Made by a program: the position numbers and the translations under genes
Shown here: positions 38,850 through 48,391 of the stretch, one piece after another
Position numbering within the stretch: the first letter of the stretch is position 1
How the letters are laid out: each line of letters begins with the position of its first letter
Notes under the pieces: generated by a model
The model's database searches: none
What the model was told of the DNA's origin: nothing
What the model saw: only the letters and a program-made list of their open reading frames with translations
Assembly: GCF_900104185.1 (NCBI RefSeq)
Contig: NZ_FNIZ01000001.1
Location: 253,374 to 317,373, forward strand
Direction of reading: 5' to 3'
DNA: 64,000 nucleotides
From: Halobacillus aidingensis
GTDB lineage: Bacteria > Bacillota > Bacilli > Bacillales > Halobacillaceae

Positions 38850-39287
38850 ATGCGTCTCAAGAAATACACCGATTACGCTTTGAGAGTCCTGATTTTCACT
38901 GCATCGAAACGAGATGGCGAACTTGCGAATAAAAAGGAGATTTCCGAGGTTTTTCACATCTCCGAAAACCATTTAGGAAAAATCATCCACGAGTTGAATA
39001 AACTAGAGCTGATCGAAACTCTCCGGGGACGTTCTGGCGGCATCCGTCTGGCGAAGGAACCAGCAGACATCAATATAGGAAGCGTTGTCCGCGCCATGGA
39101 AGACGACTTCCACTTGCTCGAATGCTTTGACTGCGCCACCAACTACTGCGTCATCACCCCGGCATGTAAGCTGAAAGGCGTCCTTCACGAAGCCTTACGA
39201 GCCTTTCTAACCGTCTTAGATAAATACACACTGGAAGACTTGCTGACGAACAAACAAGAGCTGAGAGCCTTAATGGGGCTGAAATAG
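38850..39287 (+). CDS. nsrR: NsrR, nitric-oxide-sensing Rrf2-family repressor
   Basis: 145 residues. Rrf2 winged helix at the N-terminus (YTDYALR with Asp8; SENHLGKIIHELN recognition region) and the cluster cysteines Cys92, Cys95, Cys100 and Cys106 (ECFDCATNYC ... PAC). Cys92, 100, 106 and Asp8 match the [4Fe-4S] ligands of B. subtilis NsrR; Cys95 is extra. NO destroys the cluster and derepresses hmp, the divergent neighbour. Confidence 0.93.
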   Translation: MRLKKYTDYALRVLIFTASKRDGELANKKEISEVFHISENHLGKIIHELNKLELIETLRGRSGGIRLAKEPADINIGSVVRAMEDDFHLLECFDCATNYCVITPACKLKGVLHEALRAFLTVLDKYTLEDLLTNKQELRALMGLK

Positions 39288-39293
39288 AATAAC

Positions 39294-39338
39294 AAAACAC
39301 GGCTGACTCTCTGAATTCAGAGGAACAGCCGTGTTTTT
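39294..39338 (+). terminator. nsrR terminator
   Basis: Twelve-base stem AAAACACGGCTG/CAGCCGTGTTTT with a second inner hairpin (CTCTGAATTCAGAG) and a T-run. Confidence 0.85.
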
Positions 39339-39367
39339 TATGTAGCTGAAAAAGTGTTTATTGCGTA

Positions 39368-40086
39368 ATAGCTCCCTATTGTGGAAGACTCAGTTTCGAG
39401 ATAACCGGGGTTCGTTTGCCGTATTAGGAGTCAGAGGTTGTTGGGAAGCTACTCGCTTTCCTGTGGGGGGAGTGGCGAGCTTCCTCGGGCTAAAGCCCTG
39501 CGGGATCTCGCCTATCTCCTTTCTCCCACGGGAGTCTCGCAGCTTCCCAACAACCCCATTCGATGCATGTGAGAAACGAACCCCTTTACCACAATGGGGC
39601 GCCTACCACCCCCACTTATAAGTAGGCATAAAGCGCTCTATATCAAGTTTTCACATTCGAATTTACACTAGGGAGAGTATTATATTATCCACTTCGCTTG
39701 AGCATACCAGCAGAGTTTCCGAGAACTGATAGAAGTGGTTTCGAGAAACTCCCATGGTACAGTGGCGGAGGGGAATGGGGAGACTCCTAACTTAAGTGTG
39801 CAGGCGCCTCGATCAGCGGCGTATGGACTGGACTGAGCTGGCGGAGATAAAGGAAACACGAAGAACGGAGTGATTCGATGTTGACTTATCGTACAGAAGC
39901 GAGGGAAGTCTCACTAGCCGCTAGGCGCCGAAACCGGATATAGAAGAGGAAAAGAGTGCTAGGTGAGACCCCGCAAGACGGAGTCCGAGGAGGCTCAACG
40001 CGCTCCCGCGGAAAGCGAGTCATTCCCCGCAGCCCCATCCACTCAAAAAACATCTCGAAACTGAGTCTTCAAGAATCCTGCCATTT
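39368..40086. mobile_element. Modular terminal-inverted-repeat element, copy 2, with nested insert
   Basis: About 719 bp. Left end ATAGCTCCCTATTGTGG then GAAGACTCAGTTTCGAGA; right end is the inverted form joined to GGCAGGATTC. Module B (39442-39545, plus) and module A (about 39955-40035, minus) lie in opposite orientation. Module A is interrupted by an extra segment (about 39790-39945) bounded by GGCGCC, containing ATAAGTCAACAT in the same orientation; copy 3 carries only a short scar there. No protein gene is supported in the gap 39288-40159. Confidence 0.7.
39800..39930 (-). repeat. Nested GGCGCC-bounded repeat inside copy 2
   Basis: Read on minus it begins GGCGCCTAGCGGCTAGTG, has ATAAGTCAACAT in the middle and ends CGCTGATCGAGGCGCCTG. 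This framework is one I recognise as a repeat common in Bacilli. Copy 3 has only GGCGCTGATCGAGGCGCCTG at the same place (around 49728-49750), consistent with loss or absence of the insert. Confidence 0.55.
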
Positions 40087-40109
40087 ACATGAATAAAGAT
40101 AACGATAAA

Positions 40110-40147
40110 AAACCCCTTGATGGCTCTAGTGAGTCATCAAGGGGTTT
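40110..40147 (-). terminator. rpsF operon terminator
   Basis: Thirteen-base stem AAACCCCTTGATG/CATCAAGGGGTTT with a T-rich minus-strand tail. Confidence 0.85.
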
Positions 40148-40159
40148 ATGACGCTACTA

Positions 40160-40387
40160 TTACTCAGTAGAGTAAGGAAGTAGGGCCATTGTACGAGCGC
40201 GTTTAATCGCTTTCGTCAATTTACGCTGATATTTTGCAGAAGTTCCAGTTACTCGACGAGGAAGAATTTTTCCACGGTCAGAGACGAAACGTTTCAACAA
40301 ATCAACATCTTTAAAGTCGATGTGTGTGATTCCGTTAGCTGTGAAGAAACACACCTTTTTACGTTTTCCGCGTCCACGACGTGCCAT
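40160..40387 (-). CDS. rpsR: 30S ribosomal protein S18
   Basis: 75 residues, normal length and sequence ([22 protein letters not shown] is typical; shown here by its core [11 protein letters not shown]). Binds S6 on the 30S platform. Last gene of rpsF-ssbA-rpsR. Confidence 0.98.
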   Translation of the reverse strand: MARRGRGKRKKVCFFTANGITHIDFKDVDLLKRFVSDRGKILPRRVTGTSAKYQRKLTKAIKRARTMALLPYSTE

Positions 40388-40408
40388 GTAGCATTCACTC
40401 CTTCCTAT

Positions 40409-40903
40409 TTAGAATGGTAAATCATCATCTGATATATCGATTGGTTCCCCATTATCTGCAAATGGGTCATCATTTCGTTGGTTGTTATTGCTGTTATTAG
40501 AACCGAAGTTGTTTCCTGATGGTTGTTGATTCTGATTTGGTTGGAATCCTGAACCTCCACGGTTACCCCCGCCTTGGGAAGCACCTTTGGACTCTAGGAA
40601 CTGCACGCTATCTGCAACAACTTCTGTTACAAATACACGCTTACCTTCTTGGTTATCGAAGCTGCGGGACTGTAGGCGTCCGTCAACACCGACAAGACTA
40701 CCTTTACTCATAAAGTTAGCCAAGTTCTCAGCCGCTCTTCTCCAAACGACACAGTTGATGAAATCGGCATCGCGATCTCCTGAGTTGTTGGAAAAAGGAC
40801 GGTTTACGGCGATTGTAAAGTTGGCGACAGCTACTCCGTTTGGCGTATAGCGTAAATCAGGATCCTTCGTCAATCTGCCGGCTAATACGACACGATTTAA
40901 CAT
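40409..40903 (-). CDS. ssbA: Single-stranded DNA-binding protein
   Basis: 164 residues. OB-fold at 1-105, a Gly/Gln/Asn-rich linker, and the acidic C-terminal tip DISDDDLPF that recruits replication and repair partners. The ATG at 40903 has AAGGAG eight bases upstream; a GTG three codons earlier overlaps that site. Between rpsF and rpsR, as usual in Firmicutes. Confidence 0.97.
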   Translation of the reverse strand: MLNRVVLAGRLTKDPDLRYTPNGVAVANFTIAVNRPFSNNSGDRDADFINCVVWRRAAENLANFMSKGSLVGVDGRLQSRSFDNQEGKRVFVTEVVADSVQFLESKGASQGGGNRGGSGFQPNQNQQPSGNNFGSNNSNNNQRNDDPFADNGEPIDISDDDLPF

Positions 40904-40915
40904 CAGAACCACTCC

Positions 40916-41209
40916 TTATTTGTCATCTTCGCGTACAGCGATGTGGCGGATAATATCATCCGTGAACTTCGCTTGACGGTCGAATTCGTTGATTGCATCA
41001 CGTGTACCTGTGAAATCAACTGTTACATAGATCCCATCACGGTAGTCGTTAATTTCGTAAGCAAGACGACGCTTGCCAACTTCTTTAACTTCTTCAATCT
41101 CCGCACCGTTATCTGTTAGGATTTTGCTGAAACGATCTTTGACAGATGTTTTCGCTTCCTCCTCGATGTCTGGGCGGATGATATACATGATTTCGTATTT
41201 TCTACTCAT
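40916..41209 (-). CDS. rpsF: 30S ribosomal protein S6
   Basis: 97 residues. Typical S6 start ([19 protein letters not shown]) and length. Leads the operon; AAGGAGG precedes the start. A structured leader lies immediately upstream. Confidence 0.98.
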   Translation of the reverse strand: MSRKYEIMYIIRPDIEEEAKTSVKDRFSKILTDNGAEIEEVKEVGKRRLAYEINDYRDGIYVTVDFTGTRDAINEFDRQAKFTDDIIRHIAVREDDK

Positions 41210-41212
41210 CCG

Positions 41213-41285
41213 TTTTCACCTCCTTATGGACTTGACGGCTCCTTTTCTATCAAAGGAGCAAGGAGTAATCTTCATTGAATTACTC
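41213..41285 (-). promoter_or_regulatory. Structured leader of rpsF, candidate S6:S18 binding site
   Basis: On minus, two hairpins can form: GAGTAAT ... ATTACTC and GCTCCTTT-GATAG-AAAAGGAGC, the second followed directly by CCGTC. S6:S18 complexes bind a CCG-containing leader element in many bacteria. The match is by position and the CCG only, so this is tentative. Confidence 0.4.
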
Positions 41286-41347
41286 ACAATTTAGTATTGT
41301 ATCATAGTTGTCCAAGATTTACAACCTTTTAACGGAAGGATCCTCGC

Positions 41348-42445
41348 TTATACGTTGAAACGGAAATGGATAACGTCGCCATCTTTCACTAAATATTCTT
41401 TACCTTCTAAACGGACACGACCACGATCGCGGGCTACAGCCATGGATCCTGCATCAACGAGATCATCATATGAGACCGTCTCCGCACGAATGAAACCACG
41501 TTCGAAGTCTGTGTGAATGATACCGGCTGCCTGTGGAGCGGTCATGCCTTCTTTGAATGTCCACGCACGGACTTCCTGCTCGCCAGCCGTAAAGTAAGTC
41601 GCCAGCCCAAGCAAGTTGTAAGTTGCTTTGATTAGTTGGTCAAGACCGGATTCTTCAATCCCGAGATCTTCAAGAAACTCTTCTTTTTCTTCGTTATCAA
41701 GCTCAGCGATTTCAGATTCGATTTTTGCACAAACCACGATAACTTCCGCGTTTTCTTTTGCTGCAAATTCGCGAATTTGTTTCACTCGATCGTTATCTGC
41801 TTCACCGATTTCATCTTCACTTACATTCGCCACATAGAGGATAGGCTTTGAAGTCAATAGATGAAGGCCTTTTACAATCTTTTCTTGATCGCTGCTGAAT
41901 TCGACGGCACGGGCAGGGGTTTCTTCCTCCAATGCATCTTTCAGTTTTTCAAGTACTGCATACTCAGCCACTGCTTCCTTGTCCTTTTGACGTGCCATTT
42001 TTGCGACACGATCCATGCGCTTCGACACGGTTTCAAGGTCCGCCAAAATCAGTTCAAGGTTGATGGTTTCAATATCCGTAATCGGATCGACCTGACCGGA
42101 TACGTGGGTGATATTTTCATCTTCAAATGCTCGTACCACGTGACAAATCGCATCCACTTGACGAATATGAGACAAGAACTGGTTTCCTAGTCCTTCCCCT
42201 TTACTCGCACCTTTGACGATTCCTGCGATATCCGTGAATTCAAAAGCTGTCGGTACAGTTTTCTTAGGGTTCACAAGCTCAGTCAACTTCTCTAGACGAC
42301 TATCCGGAACTTCCACGATCCCGACGTTCGGATCAATTGTGGCGAACGGATAGTTGGCAGACAAAGCGCCTGCTTGTGTAATTGCGTTAAATAACGTAGA
42401 TTTCCCCACGTTCGGTAAACCTACGATTCCTGCTGTTAGTGCCAT
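41348..42445 (-). CDS. ychF: Ribosome-associated GTPase/ATPase YchF (EngD)
   Basis: 365 residues. G1 motif GLPNVGKST (8-16), a coiled-coil insertion, and C-terminal TGS domain (about 280-365). Members of this Obg subfamily hydrolyse ATP and GTP and bind ribosomes. AAGGAG precedes the ATG. Conserved position next to rpsF. Confidence 0.96.
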   Translation of the reverse strand: MALTAGIVGLPNVGKSTLFNAITQAGALSANYPFATIDPNVGIVEVPDSRLEKLTELVNPKKTVPTAFEFTDIAGIVKGASKGEGLGNQFLSHIRQVDAICHVVRAFEDENITHVSGQVDPITDIETINLELILADLETVSKRMDRVAKMARQKDKEAVAEYAVLEKLKDALEEETPARAVEFSSDQEKIVKGLHLLTSKPILYVANVSEDEIGEADNDRVKQIREFAAKENAEVIVVCAKIESEIAELDNEEKEEFLEDLGIEESGLDQLIKATYNLLGLATYFTAGEQEVRAWTFKEGMTAPQAAGIIHTDFERGFIRAETVSYDDLVDAGSMAVARDRGRVRLEGKEYLVKDGDVIHFRFNV

Positions 42446-42689
42446 ATGAGACTTTCACTCCTTAAGGATTTACATACATGCATGTTAGTCCACTTAATTA
42501 TAGATTCTGTACTTGAAAATAACAACCTATGCAAAAACGGGAAAGCTTCGGTTGTTTCTCCTAAAAAACTCCTTTTTCTACAGTAACAAATTCAATAATT
42601 ATTGAAAAAGAGAGGGAGAAGGATCTTTTTATTTGGGTTTGCAAATATTTTTGTACAAACGAGTACCACGTATGAAAAACTAATGAAAG

Positions 42690-42858
42690 GGTACCGGGTA
42701 CGCAATTCTCTAGTTCTGTACCTGGTACCAACAAGTATTCCGTGAGTACCAGGTTTCCTGTTCAAAATTTCACAATTACACGTTAGTTGTGCCACATGTC
42801 CATGCCTACTATCATTTTGGTGCCAGGCACTAAAGACGAAAATCAGGTGCCTGGCACC
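42690..42858. repeat. Cluster of REP-like palindromes
   Basis: Two inverted pairs: GGTACCGGGTAC (42690-42701) with GTACCTGGTACC (42718-42729), and GGTGCCAGGCAC (42819-42830) with GGTGCCTGGCACC (42846-42858). Solitary GTACCAGG-type halves lie around them (42747 and 42875). Each unit is nearly palindromic itself. The 504-bp gap 42446-42949 contains nothing else. Confidence 0.7.
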
Positions 42859-42919
42859 GACAAATCAGAAACATGTACCAGACTTTATGTTCATAATTTC
42901 ACATGAATTCGCATAAAAA

Positions 42920-42944
42920 GCCCCCCTCTGAATACAGAAGGGGA
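42920..42944 (-). terminator. Terminator after the mscS-DUF951 pair
   Basis: CCCCTTCTG/CAGAGGGG hairpin on minus followed by CTTTTT. Confidence 0.75.
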
Positions 42945-42949
42945 GAGGA

Positions 42950-43144
42950 TCATTCGCTTGTTTCAAGAACCTTTTTCATCTTTGTTTCGAATTTTTTGCG
43001 AGGAACGAGCACGCTGTGGCCGCAACCCTCACATTTAATTCGGATGTCCGCACCCATACGGATGATCTTCCAACGATTTTCTCCGCAGGGGTGAGGTTTT
43101 TTCATCTGAACAATATCATTCAACTCATAGGATTTATCAGCCAT
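42950..43144 (-). CDS. DUF951 (YyzM-like) small protein
   Basis: 64 residues. DUF951 features are present: NDIVQMKKPHPCG and RIKCEGCGHSVLVPR, i.e. a conserved Cys plus CxxC, suggesting metal or nucleic-acid binding. Function unknown. Its start overlaps the mscS stop. The neighbourhood (ychF on one side, mscS and parAB on the other) is conserved in Bacilli. Confidence 0.9.
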   Translation of the reverse strand: MADKSYELNDIVQMKKPHPCGENRWKIIRMGADIRIKCEGCGHSVLVPRKKFETKMKKVLETSE

Positions 43145-44070
43145 CAGGAAACTCCTCCTTTTTCTCCGTAATCGACGGGTTCGTTCGGCTCTTCGTCACG
43201 TGAATACATCACCATACGAGGGAATGGAATCTCGATTCCTTCCGCATCCAGTCTGTTCTTCACTTCTTTGCGGATCACCCGGGCCATTGCCCAGTGCTCC
43301 ATCGGATTCACTTCACAAATGATACGCATGACGACATCCGACGCTCCGAGTGTCTGCACGCCAAGCAGTTCAGGGACATTCAGCATCGATTCATAGCGTT
43401 CCGGCATTTCTTTCAATAATTCCTGAATCACTTTTTCAGCGGCTTCGATGTCTTCCTCATAAGCAATACTTACATCAACAACTGCAATACTGTTATGGAT
43501 GGAAAAGTTCGTCACCTGAGTGACATTCCCGTTAGGAAGGATATGAACCTCGCCTGTCCATGCCTTCACTTTCGTCGTTCGGAGACCGACTTCCTCAACA
43601 AAACCCTCAACGCCAGAAGTCTGAATATAATCCCCGACAGAGAATTGATCTTCAAAGATGATGAAGAAACCAGAAATGATATCACGGACAAGGTTCTGCG
43701 CCCCGAAACCGATGGCAAGACCTGCCACACCAGCCCCGGCAAGTAAAGCGCCGACTTCAAAATTGAACGTTTCAAGAATCATGATGAAGGCCATAAAGTA
43801 CACAACATAAGACATTGTGTTCAAAACCAATTTATTCAGCGTGGCTTCTCTTCTTTCGGTAATCCGAAAAGGTCCGCGCCTTTTGTTAGCAAAAAACTGG
43901 GTGATGATTCTCCTTCCAATTCGAATGATCAAAAAGGAGACCAACAAAATGAGAACAATCCTCAGCGCACCAAATCCAACGGTAATCCATAGATCCGGAC
44001 CTGTCACATAGTCGACGATCTCGTCCCATCTTGTTTTTGCATCATCTACCGCCTGTTTAGCATCGGTCAC
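43144..44070 (-). CDS. MscS-family mechanosensitive channel
   Basis: 308 residues. Three membrane helices (about 28-50, 78-98 and 104-125), with the pore helix rich in Gly/Ala (GALLAGAGVAGLAIGFGAQNLVRD is the region; core GAGVAGLAIGFGAQ), then the MscS beta and C-terminal domains. Releases solutes on hypo-osmotic shock, important for a halophile. GTG start after AGGAGG. Confidence 0.93.
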   Translation of the reverse strand: MTDAKQAVDDAKTRWDEIVDYVTGPDLWITVGFGALRIVLILLVSFLIIRIGRRIITQFFANKRRGPFRITERREATLNKLVLNTMSYVVYFMAFIMILETFNFEVGALLAGAGVAGLAIGFGAQNLVRDIISGFFIIFEDQFSVGDYIQTSGVEGFVEEVGLRTTKVKAWTGEVHILPNGNVTQVTNFSIHNSIAVVDVSIAYEEDIEAAEKVIQELLKEMPERYESMLNVPELLGVQTLGASDVVMRIICEVNPMEHWAMARVIRKEVKNRLDAEGIEIPFPRMVMYSRDEEPNEPVDYGEKGGVS

Positions 44071-44122
44071 CGCTTTCCCTCCTGTTTCCGTCTATGAATA
44101 TGACATCTATTTTAACAGGTTT

Positions 44123-45142
44123 CTAGCGAATTTTGAATCGGGAAAGAATCGGGTATAAAAGAAGAGAAACTAAAACATACAGGTTCAGGATGCCGTATAA
44201 CGGATACAAGTATTCAATGAGTGTTGAGAATCCGAATGATGTAAAAGGAAGCATCACAGCGATGACAGCCATTGCAAGAATCCAGAGGGGTTGTCTCACA
44301 TATTCCCTGAATCTCGTCACAAGTCCAAGCGTCCCCGAGGCTGCTGTTGTAAAGATCGCGATCCACAGCATGACCGACATGAAGATCATCATTTCATACG
44401 GATAATGTTTTAAAATCGCGAAAAGGGGGATTTCATATAAAATGATATCTTCCGAGATTTGGATCAGGCTGTTGTTATAAAGGTAAGAAACCGCCCCAAG
44501 AATAACCCCGCTACCAATACTTGCAATCCAGATTTCCCCTTTGTTTCGAACCTGGTTACCGATGGCCCCGAGGACAGCGATCAGTGGAAGGATATTCAAC
44601 GCCGTAAATGGAAAAGCGGACATCCAGTTGCTCATCTCATGAACATGTCCAAAAAGAGACAGCTGCTGATCCCTGATAAACAAAATCAAAACGAACAGAA
44701 GCCCCGATATGAGCAGCGGAAGAACAAAGCTGTTCACGATGACGATCCCTTTCACATCCCAAACGAACAAAAGAATCAGAGGAATGACAATCGCCAGGAC
44801 ACCAATTCGATAGGAAAAATTGAATGCCTGCCACGTTGCGCCGCTTCCTGCCAGCATGATGACGGTCGTTGTAAAAAGATAAATGATAATCATCCAGTCA
44901 TAGACGCCGGTCAGGTGTTTACCGACAACTGCCCGTAGAACAGGTAAATAGTGCCCGGTCTGTTTTTTGAAACTGATATCCAGTATGGCTTTACAAGAAA
45001 AGATAAACATGAGAGAGAACAAGAGAATCGCCAAGCTGCTATCATGTCCAAAAAACTGCCAAAGTTCTCTTCCAGAAGCATATCCGGCACCAATCATTGT
45101 CCCTATGATTAAGAACATCCACTTGAACCCTGCTTTTAACAT
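44123..45142 (-). CDS. YkvI-like APC-superfamily membrane protein
   Basis: 339 residues, about ten membrane segments. GTMIGAGYASGRELWQFF at the N-terminus fits the YkvI group of APC-type transporters. Substrate unknown. It occupies the slot near yyaC where B. subtilis has yyaD. GGAGG precedes the ATG. Confidence 0.75.
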   Translation of the reverse strand: MLKAGFKWMFLIIGTMIGAGYASGRELWQFFGHDSSLAILLFSLMFIFSCKAILDISFKKQTGHYLPVLRAVVGKHLTGVYDWMIIIYLFTTTVIMLAGSGATWQAFNFSYRIGVLAIVIPLILLFVWDVKGIVIVNSFVLPLLISGLLFVLILFIRDQQLSLFGHVHEMSNWMSAFPFTALNILPLIAVLGAIGNQVRNKGEIWIASIGSGVILGAVSYLYNNSLIQISEDIILYEIPLFAILKHYPYEMMIFMSVMLWIAIFTTAASGTLGLVTRFREYVRQPLWILAMAVIAVMLPFTSFGFSTLIEYLYPLYGILNLYVLVSLLLYPILSRFKIR

Positions 45143-45231
45143 GACCGTTCCTCCACATCTATGTATTTGTCACGTATAGAACCGCGGACAACCTTATATA
45201 CTGTTACTACTATGTGTCTGGAGGAGAAGCT

Positions 45232-45858
45232 ATGAATTTCAAGGACAAGTTTTCAAAAGAAGAGAAACGCGTAAACACCGACGATCCAGCCATGAGCGAT
45301 TTGTTGAGCACTTACTTGCAAGAATGGCTTCCACCTTCCAAAGATATCGTAATCGCCTGTATTGGCACCGACAGATCCACAGGAGATTCCTTCGGGCCTT
45401 TGGTCGGTTCGATGCTCCATGACCATGCATTAAAAACGTTCCATATATATGGAACACTTGAGGACCCTTTGCATGCGTTGAATCTGAAGGAGCGATTAGC
45501 TGAAATCAGGAGAAACCATCCGAGTCCTTATATTCTTGCGATTGATGCATGCCTTGGAAAATCATCATCAGTCGGATCTGTCGTGCTTGGAAAAGGTTCG
45601 TTAAACCCGGGCTCGGCATTAAAAAAAGACCTTCCGCCTGTAGGTCAACTACACATTAGCGGAATGGTCAATGTCAGTGGGTTTATGGAGCATGTGGTCT
45701 TACAGAATACAAGACTGCATGTCGTGATGCAGATGGCAGCAAAAGTAGCGGCAGCCATCCAATTGACAGAAGCGAAAAGAAAGCAGGTTCATATGGAAAC
45801 GAAGCCTTTCCACACCTTTACAACCTCTTCTACAAACTTTAAAAAGAGCATTCAGTGA
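45232..45858 (+). CDS. yyaC: YyaC, sporulation protein (DUF1256, GPR-like fold)
   Basis: 208 residues. DUF1256 motifs: IACIGTDRSTGDSFGPLVG (about 37-55) and ILAIDACLG (about 99-107), which resemble the fold of the spore protease GPR. YyaC is a sporulation-associated protein; its substrate is not known. It is the only plus-strand gene in this conserved block, as in B. subtilis. Start chosen for GGAGG seven bases upstream. Confidence 0.92.
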   Translation: MNFKDKFSKEEKRVNTDDPAMSDLLSTYLQEWLPPSKDIVIACIGTDRSTGDSFGPLVGSMLHDHALKTFHIYGTLEDPLHALNLKERLAEIRRNHPSPYILAIDACLGKSSSVGSVVLGKGSLNPGSALKKDLPPVGQLHISGMVNVSGFMEHVVLQNTRLHVVMQMAAKVAAAIQLTEAKRKQVHMETKPFHTFTTSSTNFKKSIQ

Positions 45859-45861
45859 CGC

Positions 45862-46566
45862 TTAAAACCACTCGGATATCGTTAAAATGATGCCGACCGT
45901 TAATAAGGCTGGGAGTAAATTCGCGACACGTATTTTGGTCAATTTCAACAAATTCAGGCCGATCGCTACGATCATCAATCCGCCTGTGGCCGTCATTTCA
46001 ATTATAAATAGGTCAAGCATATGTTGGGGGATCCAGTTATTGATTTGTGTCGCTAAAAGGGCAATGGATCCTTCATAAAGAACGACAGGAATAATGGAAA
46101 AAATCACGCCGATGCCAAGCGTGGAGGTCAATACCAAAGAAACGAAACCATCAATAATCGCTTTTGTAATCAGCACTTCATGATCATTACGCAGTCCGCT
46201 GTCAAGCGCACCGATGACGGCGAGAGCACCGATGACGAAAATGAGCGAAGCGGTAATAAAACCTTGAGCAACGCTTGAAGTTTGGTTGGGCTTTGTAAAT
46301 TTCCTTTCAATCCAGCGACCGATGTATTCAAGCTTGTCTTCCAGATGGATCGCTTCACCGATGACCGCACCAGAAAGCAAACTGAGCAGAACAATGACGA
46401 TGTTTTCCGTTTCCAGCGCCATTTGGAGACCGATTAAAAGAACGACAAGCCCCACACCGCTCATGACCGTTTCTTTGAACCGCTCCGGAATTTTAGTAAA
46501 AAAAAGACCTAACAATGTACCGACGAATATACACAAACCGTTAACTAATGCTCCAAATAAAACCAT
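45862..46566 (-). CDS. DUF554 membrane protein
   Basis: 234 residues, six to seven membrane segments, DUF554 (YdfK/YqgA) family. Function unknown. The ATG at 46566 with GGAGAG upstream gives the family start MVLFGALVNG; an earlier in-frame codon adds 17 basic residues that do not fit. Confidence 0.88.
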   Translation of the reverse strand: MVLFGALVNGLCIFVGTLLGLFFTKIPERFKETVMSGVGLVVLLIGLQMALETENIVIVLLSLLSGAVIGEAIHLEDKLEYIGRWIERKFTKPNQTSSVAQGFITASLIFVIGALAVIGALDSGLRNDHEVLITKAIIDGFVSLVLTSTLGIGVIFSIIPVVLYEGSIALLATQINNWIPQHMLDLFIIEMTATGGLMIVAIGLNLLKLTKIRVANLLPALLTVGIILTISEWF

Positions 46567-46672
46567 CGCACTCTCTCCATTACCTTTTCTTTTTCTTGAA
46601 TTCTCCAAGGGGAACAAAAATGAATTGTTTCATAAAAAAGAAAGAACCAGAGATCTCTCACATCTCCAGCTT

Positions 46673-47521
46673 TCACTCTTTATCTGCAAACAAATCGATA
46701 ATCCGTTCTAAATCTTCATTGTTCGTGAACTCGATTTCAATTTTCCCTTTCCGTTTTCCTTTATGAATTTTCACTCCTGTCCCCAGGCGTTCTTTCAAAT
46801 TCTCCTCACGTTCCTGCAAAAAAATATCCCGAGGTTTCTTGTCTTTCTTTTTCGAAGGCCGGTTCGTCATGTCATGAATCAACCTTTCCACCTGACGAAC
46901 ATTGAGGGCTTCTGCTTCAATTTTCTTCACCAATTCCAGTTGTAAATCTTGTTCCTTCACACCTAACAAAGCACGTCCATGCCCCATGGAAAGGGCGCCT
47001 TCATTGATTTTATCTGTCACCGCTTTAGGCAAAGCTAAGAGGCGGATAAGGTTGGCGATATGAGAACGGCTTTTCCCTAAGCGTTTGGATAGCTCATCCT
47101 GGGTGACACCAAGATCTTCAATCAGTTGTTCGTAAGACTTTGCTTCTTCGATAGGGGAGAGGTCTTCTCTCTGTAAATTCTCAAGCAAAGCAATCTCCAT
47201 CATTTGTTCATCTGTCATTTCCCTGGAAATAGCAGGCACATGAGTAAGACCGGCTTTTTGAGCTGCACGAAAACGACGCTCCCCGACAACAATTTCATAT
47301 CCTTTGATGCTCTTCCTGACAATCAAAGGTTGCAAGATACCGTGTTCTGCAATGGACTGTTTCAACTCTTCCAATGCTTCTTGTTCAAACTGTTTGCGGG
47401 GTTGATAAGGGTTTGGACGACAGTCTTTAATCGCTACGTGTTGAATCTCTTCTGTCGATGTCTGGTTGTTGAAAAAAGCGCCTAAAGCCTGTTGGCCTTT
47501 GCTACCTAACCCTTTCGCCAT
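46673..47521 (-). CDS. parB: Chromosome-partitioning protein ParB (Spo0J)
   Basis: 282 residues. N-terminal CTPase/ParB box [12 protein letters not shown] (near 76-87), central helix-turn-helix ([19 protein letters not shown]) and C-terminal dimerisation domain. Loads at parS and recruits SMC to organise and segregate the origin. It overlaps parA by 20 bases. A likely parS lies about 6 kb away at 53495-53510. Confidence 0.96.
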   Translation of the reverse strand: MAKGLGSKGQQALGAFFNNQTSTEEIQHVAIKDCRPNPYQPRKQFEQEALEELKQSIAEHGILQPLIVRKSIKGYEIVVGERRFRAAQKAGLTHVPAISREMTDEQMMEIALLENLQREDLSPIEEAKSYEQLIEDLGVTQDELSKRLGKSRSHIANLIRLLALPKAVTDKINEGALSMGHGRALLGVKEQDLQLELVKKIEAEALNVRQVERLIHDMTNRPSKKKDKKPRDIFLQEREENLKERLGTGVKIHKGKRKGKIEIEFTNNEDLERIIDLFADKE

Positions 47522-48275
47522 TCACAATCACTTCCTTTGCTAAATCTAAATATACTTCCGCGCCTCGTGATTTGGCATCATAAAGAATCGCTGGTCTGCC
47601 GTGACTGGGCGCTTCGCTTAAACGCACATTCCGAGGGATAATCGATCGGTAAACACGATCACGAAAGTATTTCTTCACTTCCTCTATAACTTGGATGCCG
47701 AGATTTGTGCGCGCATCAAGCATCGTCATTAGTACACCTTCAATCATCAAATCATTGTTCATATGCTTCTGGACGAGACGTACTGTATTTAAAAGTTGGC
47801 TCAAGCCTTCCAGGGCGTAATATTCACATTGTACAGGAATTAAAACGGAATCAGAGGCGGTTAAAGCATTCAAGGTTAAAAGTCCGAGAGAAGGGGGGCA
47901 GTCGATAATAATATAATCATAATCACTTTTGATTTCATCCAATGCTTTTTTTAACTTTACTTCCCGGGAAATAATCGGGACCAATTCTATTTCCGCTCCA
48001 GCCAATTGAATCGTTGCAGGAATGGTGTCAAGGTTACTTACAATCGTACTCGTCTTGACATCAGCCGCTTTCACATCATCAACGAGAACGTCATAGACGC
48101 ACCGATCCATATCTCCTTTTTCCACACCAATTCCACTGGTCGCATTCCCTTGGGGATCAATATCCACCAAAAGGGCTTTATAATTCAAATGCGCAAGACA
48201 TGCACTTAAATTGACGGCCGTTGTTGTTTTGCCGACCCCGCCTTTCTGATTGGCGATTGAAATCACTTTTCCCAT
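47502..48275 (-). CDS. parA: Chromosome-partitioning ATPase ParA (Soj)
   Basis: 257 residues. Deviant Walker [15 protein letters not shown] (11-24) and Walker [13 protein letters not shown]. In B. subtilis Soj also regulates DnaA. The gene carries a Noc-binding-site-like sequence at 47959-47972. Confidence 0.96.
   Translation of the reverse strand: MGKVISIANQKGGVGKTTTAVNLSACLAHLNYKALLVDIDPQGNATSGIGVEKGDMDRCVYDVLVDDVKAADVKTSTIVSNLDTIPATIQLAGAEIELVPIISREVKLKKALDEIKSDYDYIIIDCPPSLGLLTLNALTASDSVLIPVQCEYYALEGLSQLLNTVRLVQKHMNNDLMIEGVLMTMLDARTNLGIQVIEEVKKYFRDRVYRSIIPRNVRLSEAPSHGRPAILYDAKSRGAEVYLDLAKEVIVNGERVR
47959..47972. promoter_or_regulatory. Noc-binding-site-like palindrome
   Basis: ACTTCCCGGGAAAT, 13 of 14 matches to the Noc site ATTTCCCGGGAAAT, inside parA. 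Another 13/14 match (ATTTCCCGGGCAAT) lies inside walK at 13659-13672. Not proven; such palindromes could arise by chance. Confidence 0.4.
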
Positions 48276-48344
48276 GATGTCACCTGCCTCACTATCTTTT
48301 TTATCATTCTACCATTTTATTGAAAGCATTAGGTAAAATGACTT

Positions 48345-48379
48345 AAAAAAAGCCCCATCTCCACATAAGTCAAGATGGG
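48345..48379 (-). terminator. noc terminator
   Basis: CCCATCT/AGATGGG hairpin with a seven-base T-run on minus, just past the noc stop. Confidence 0.75.
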
Positions 48380-48391
48380 TCGTTCAGGCTA

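Noticed and set aside
42592-42795. 67-codon minus-strand frame after ychF
   Set aside because: It runs through the REP palindromes and has no ribosome site or recognisable product.
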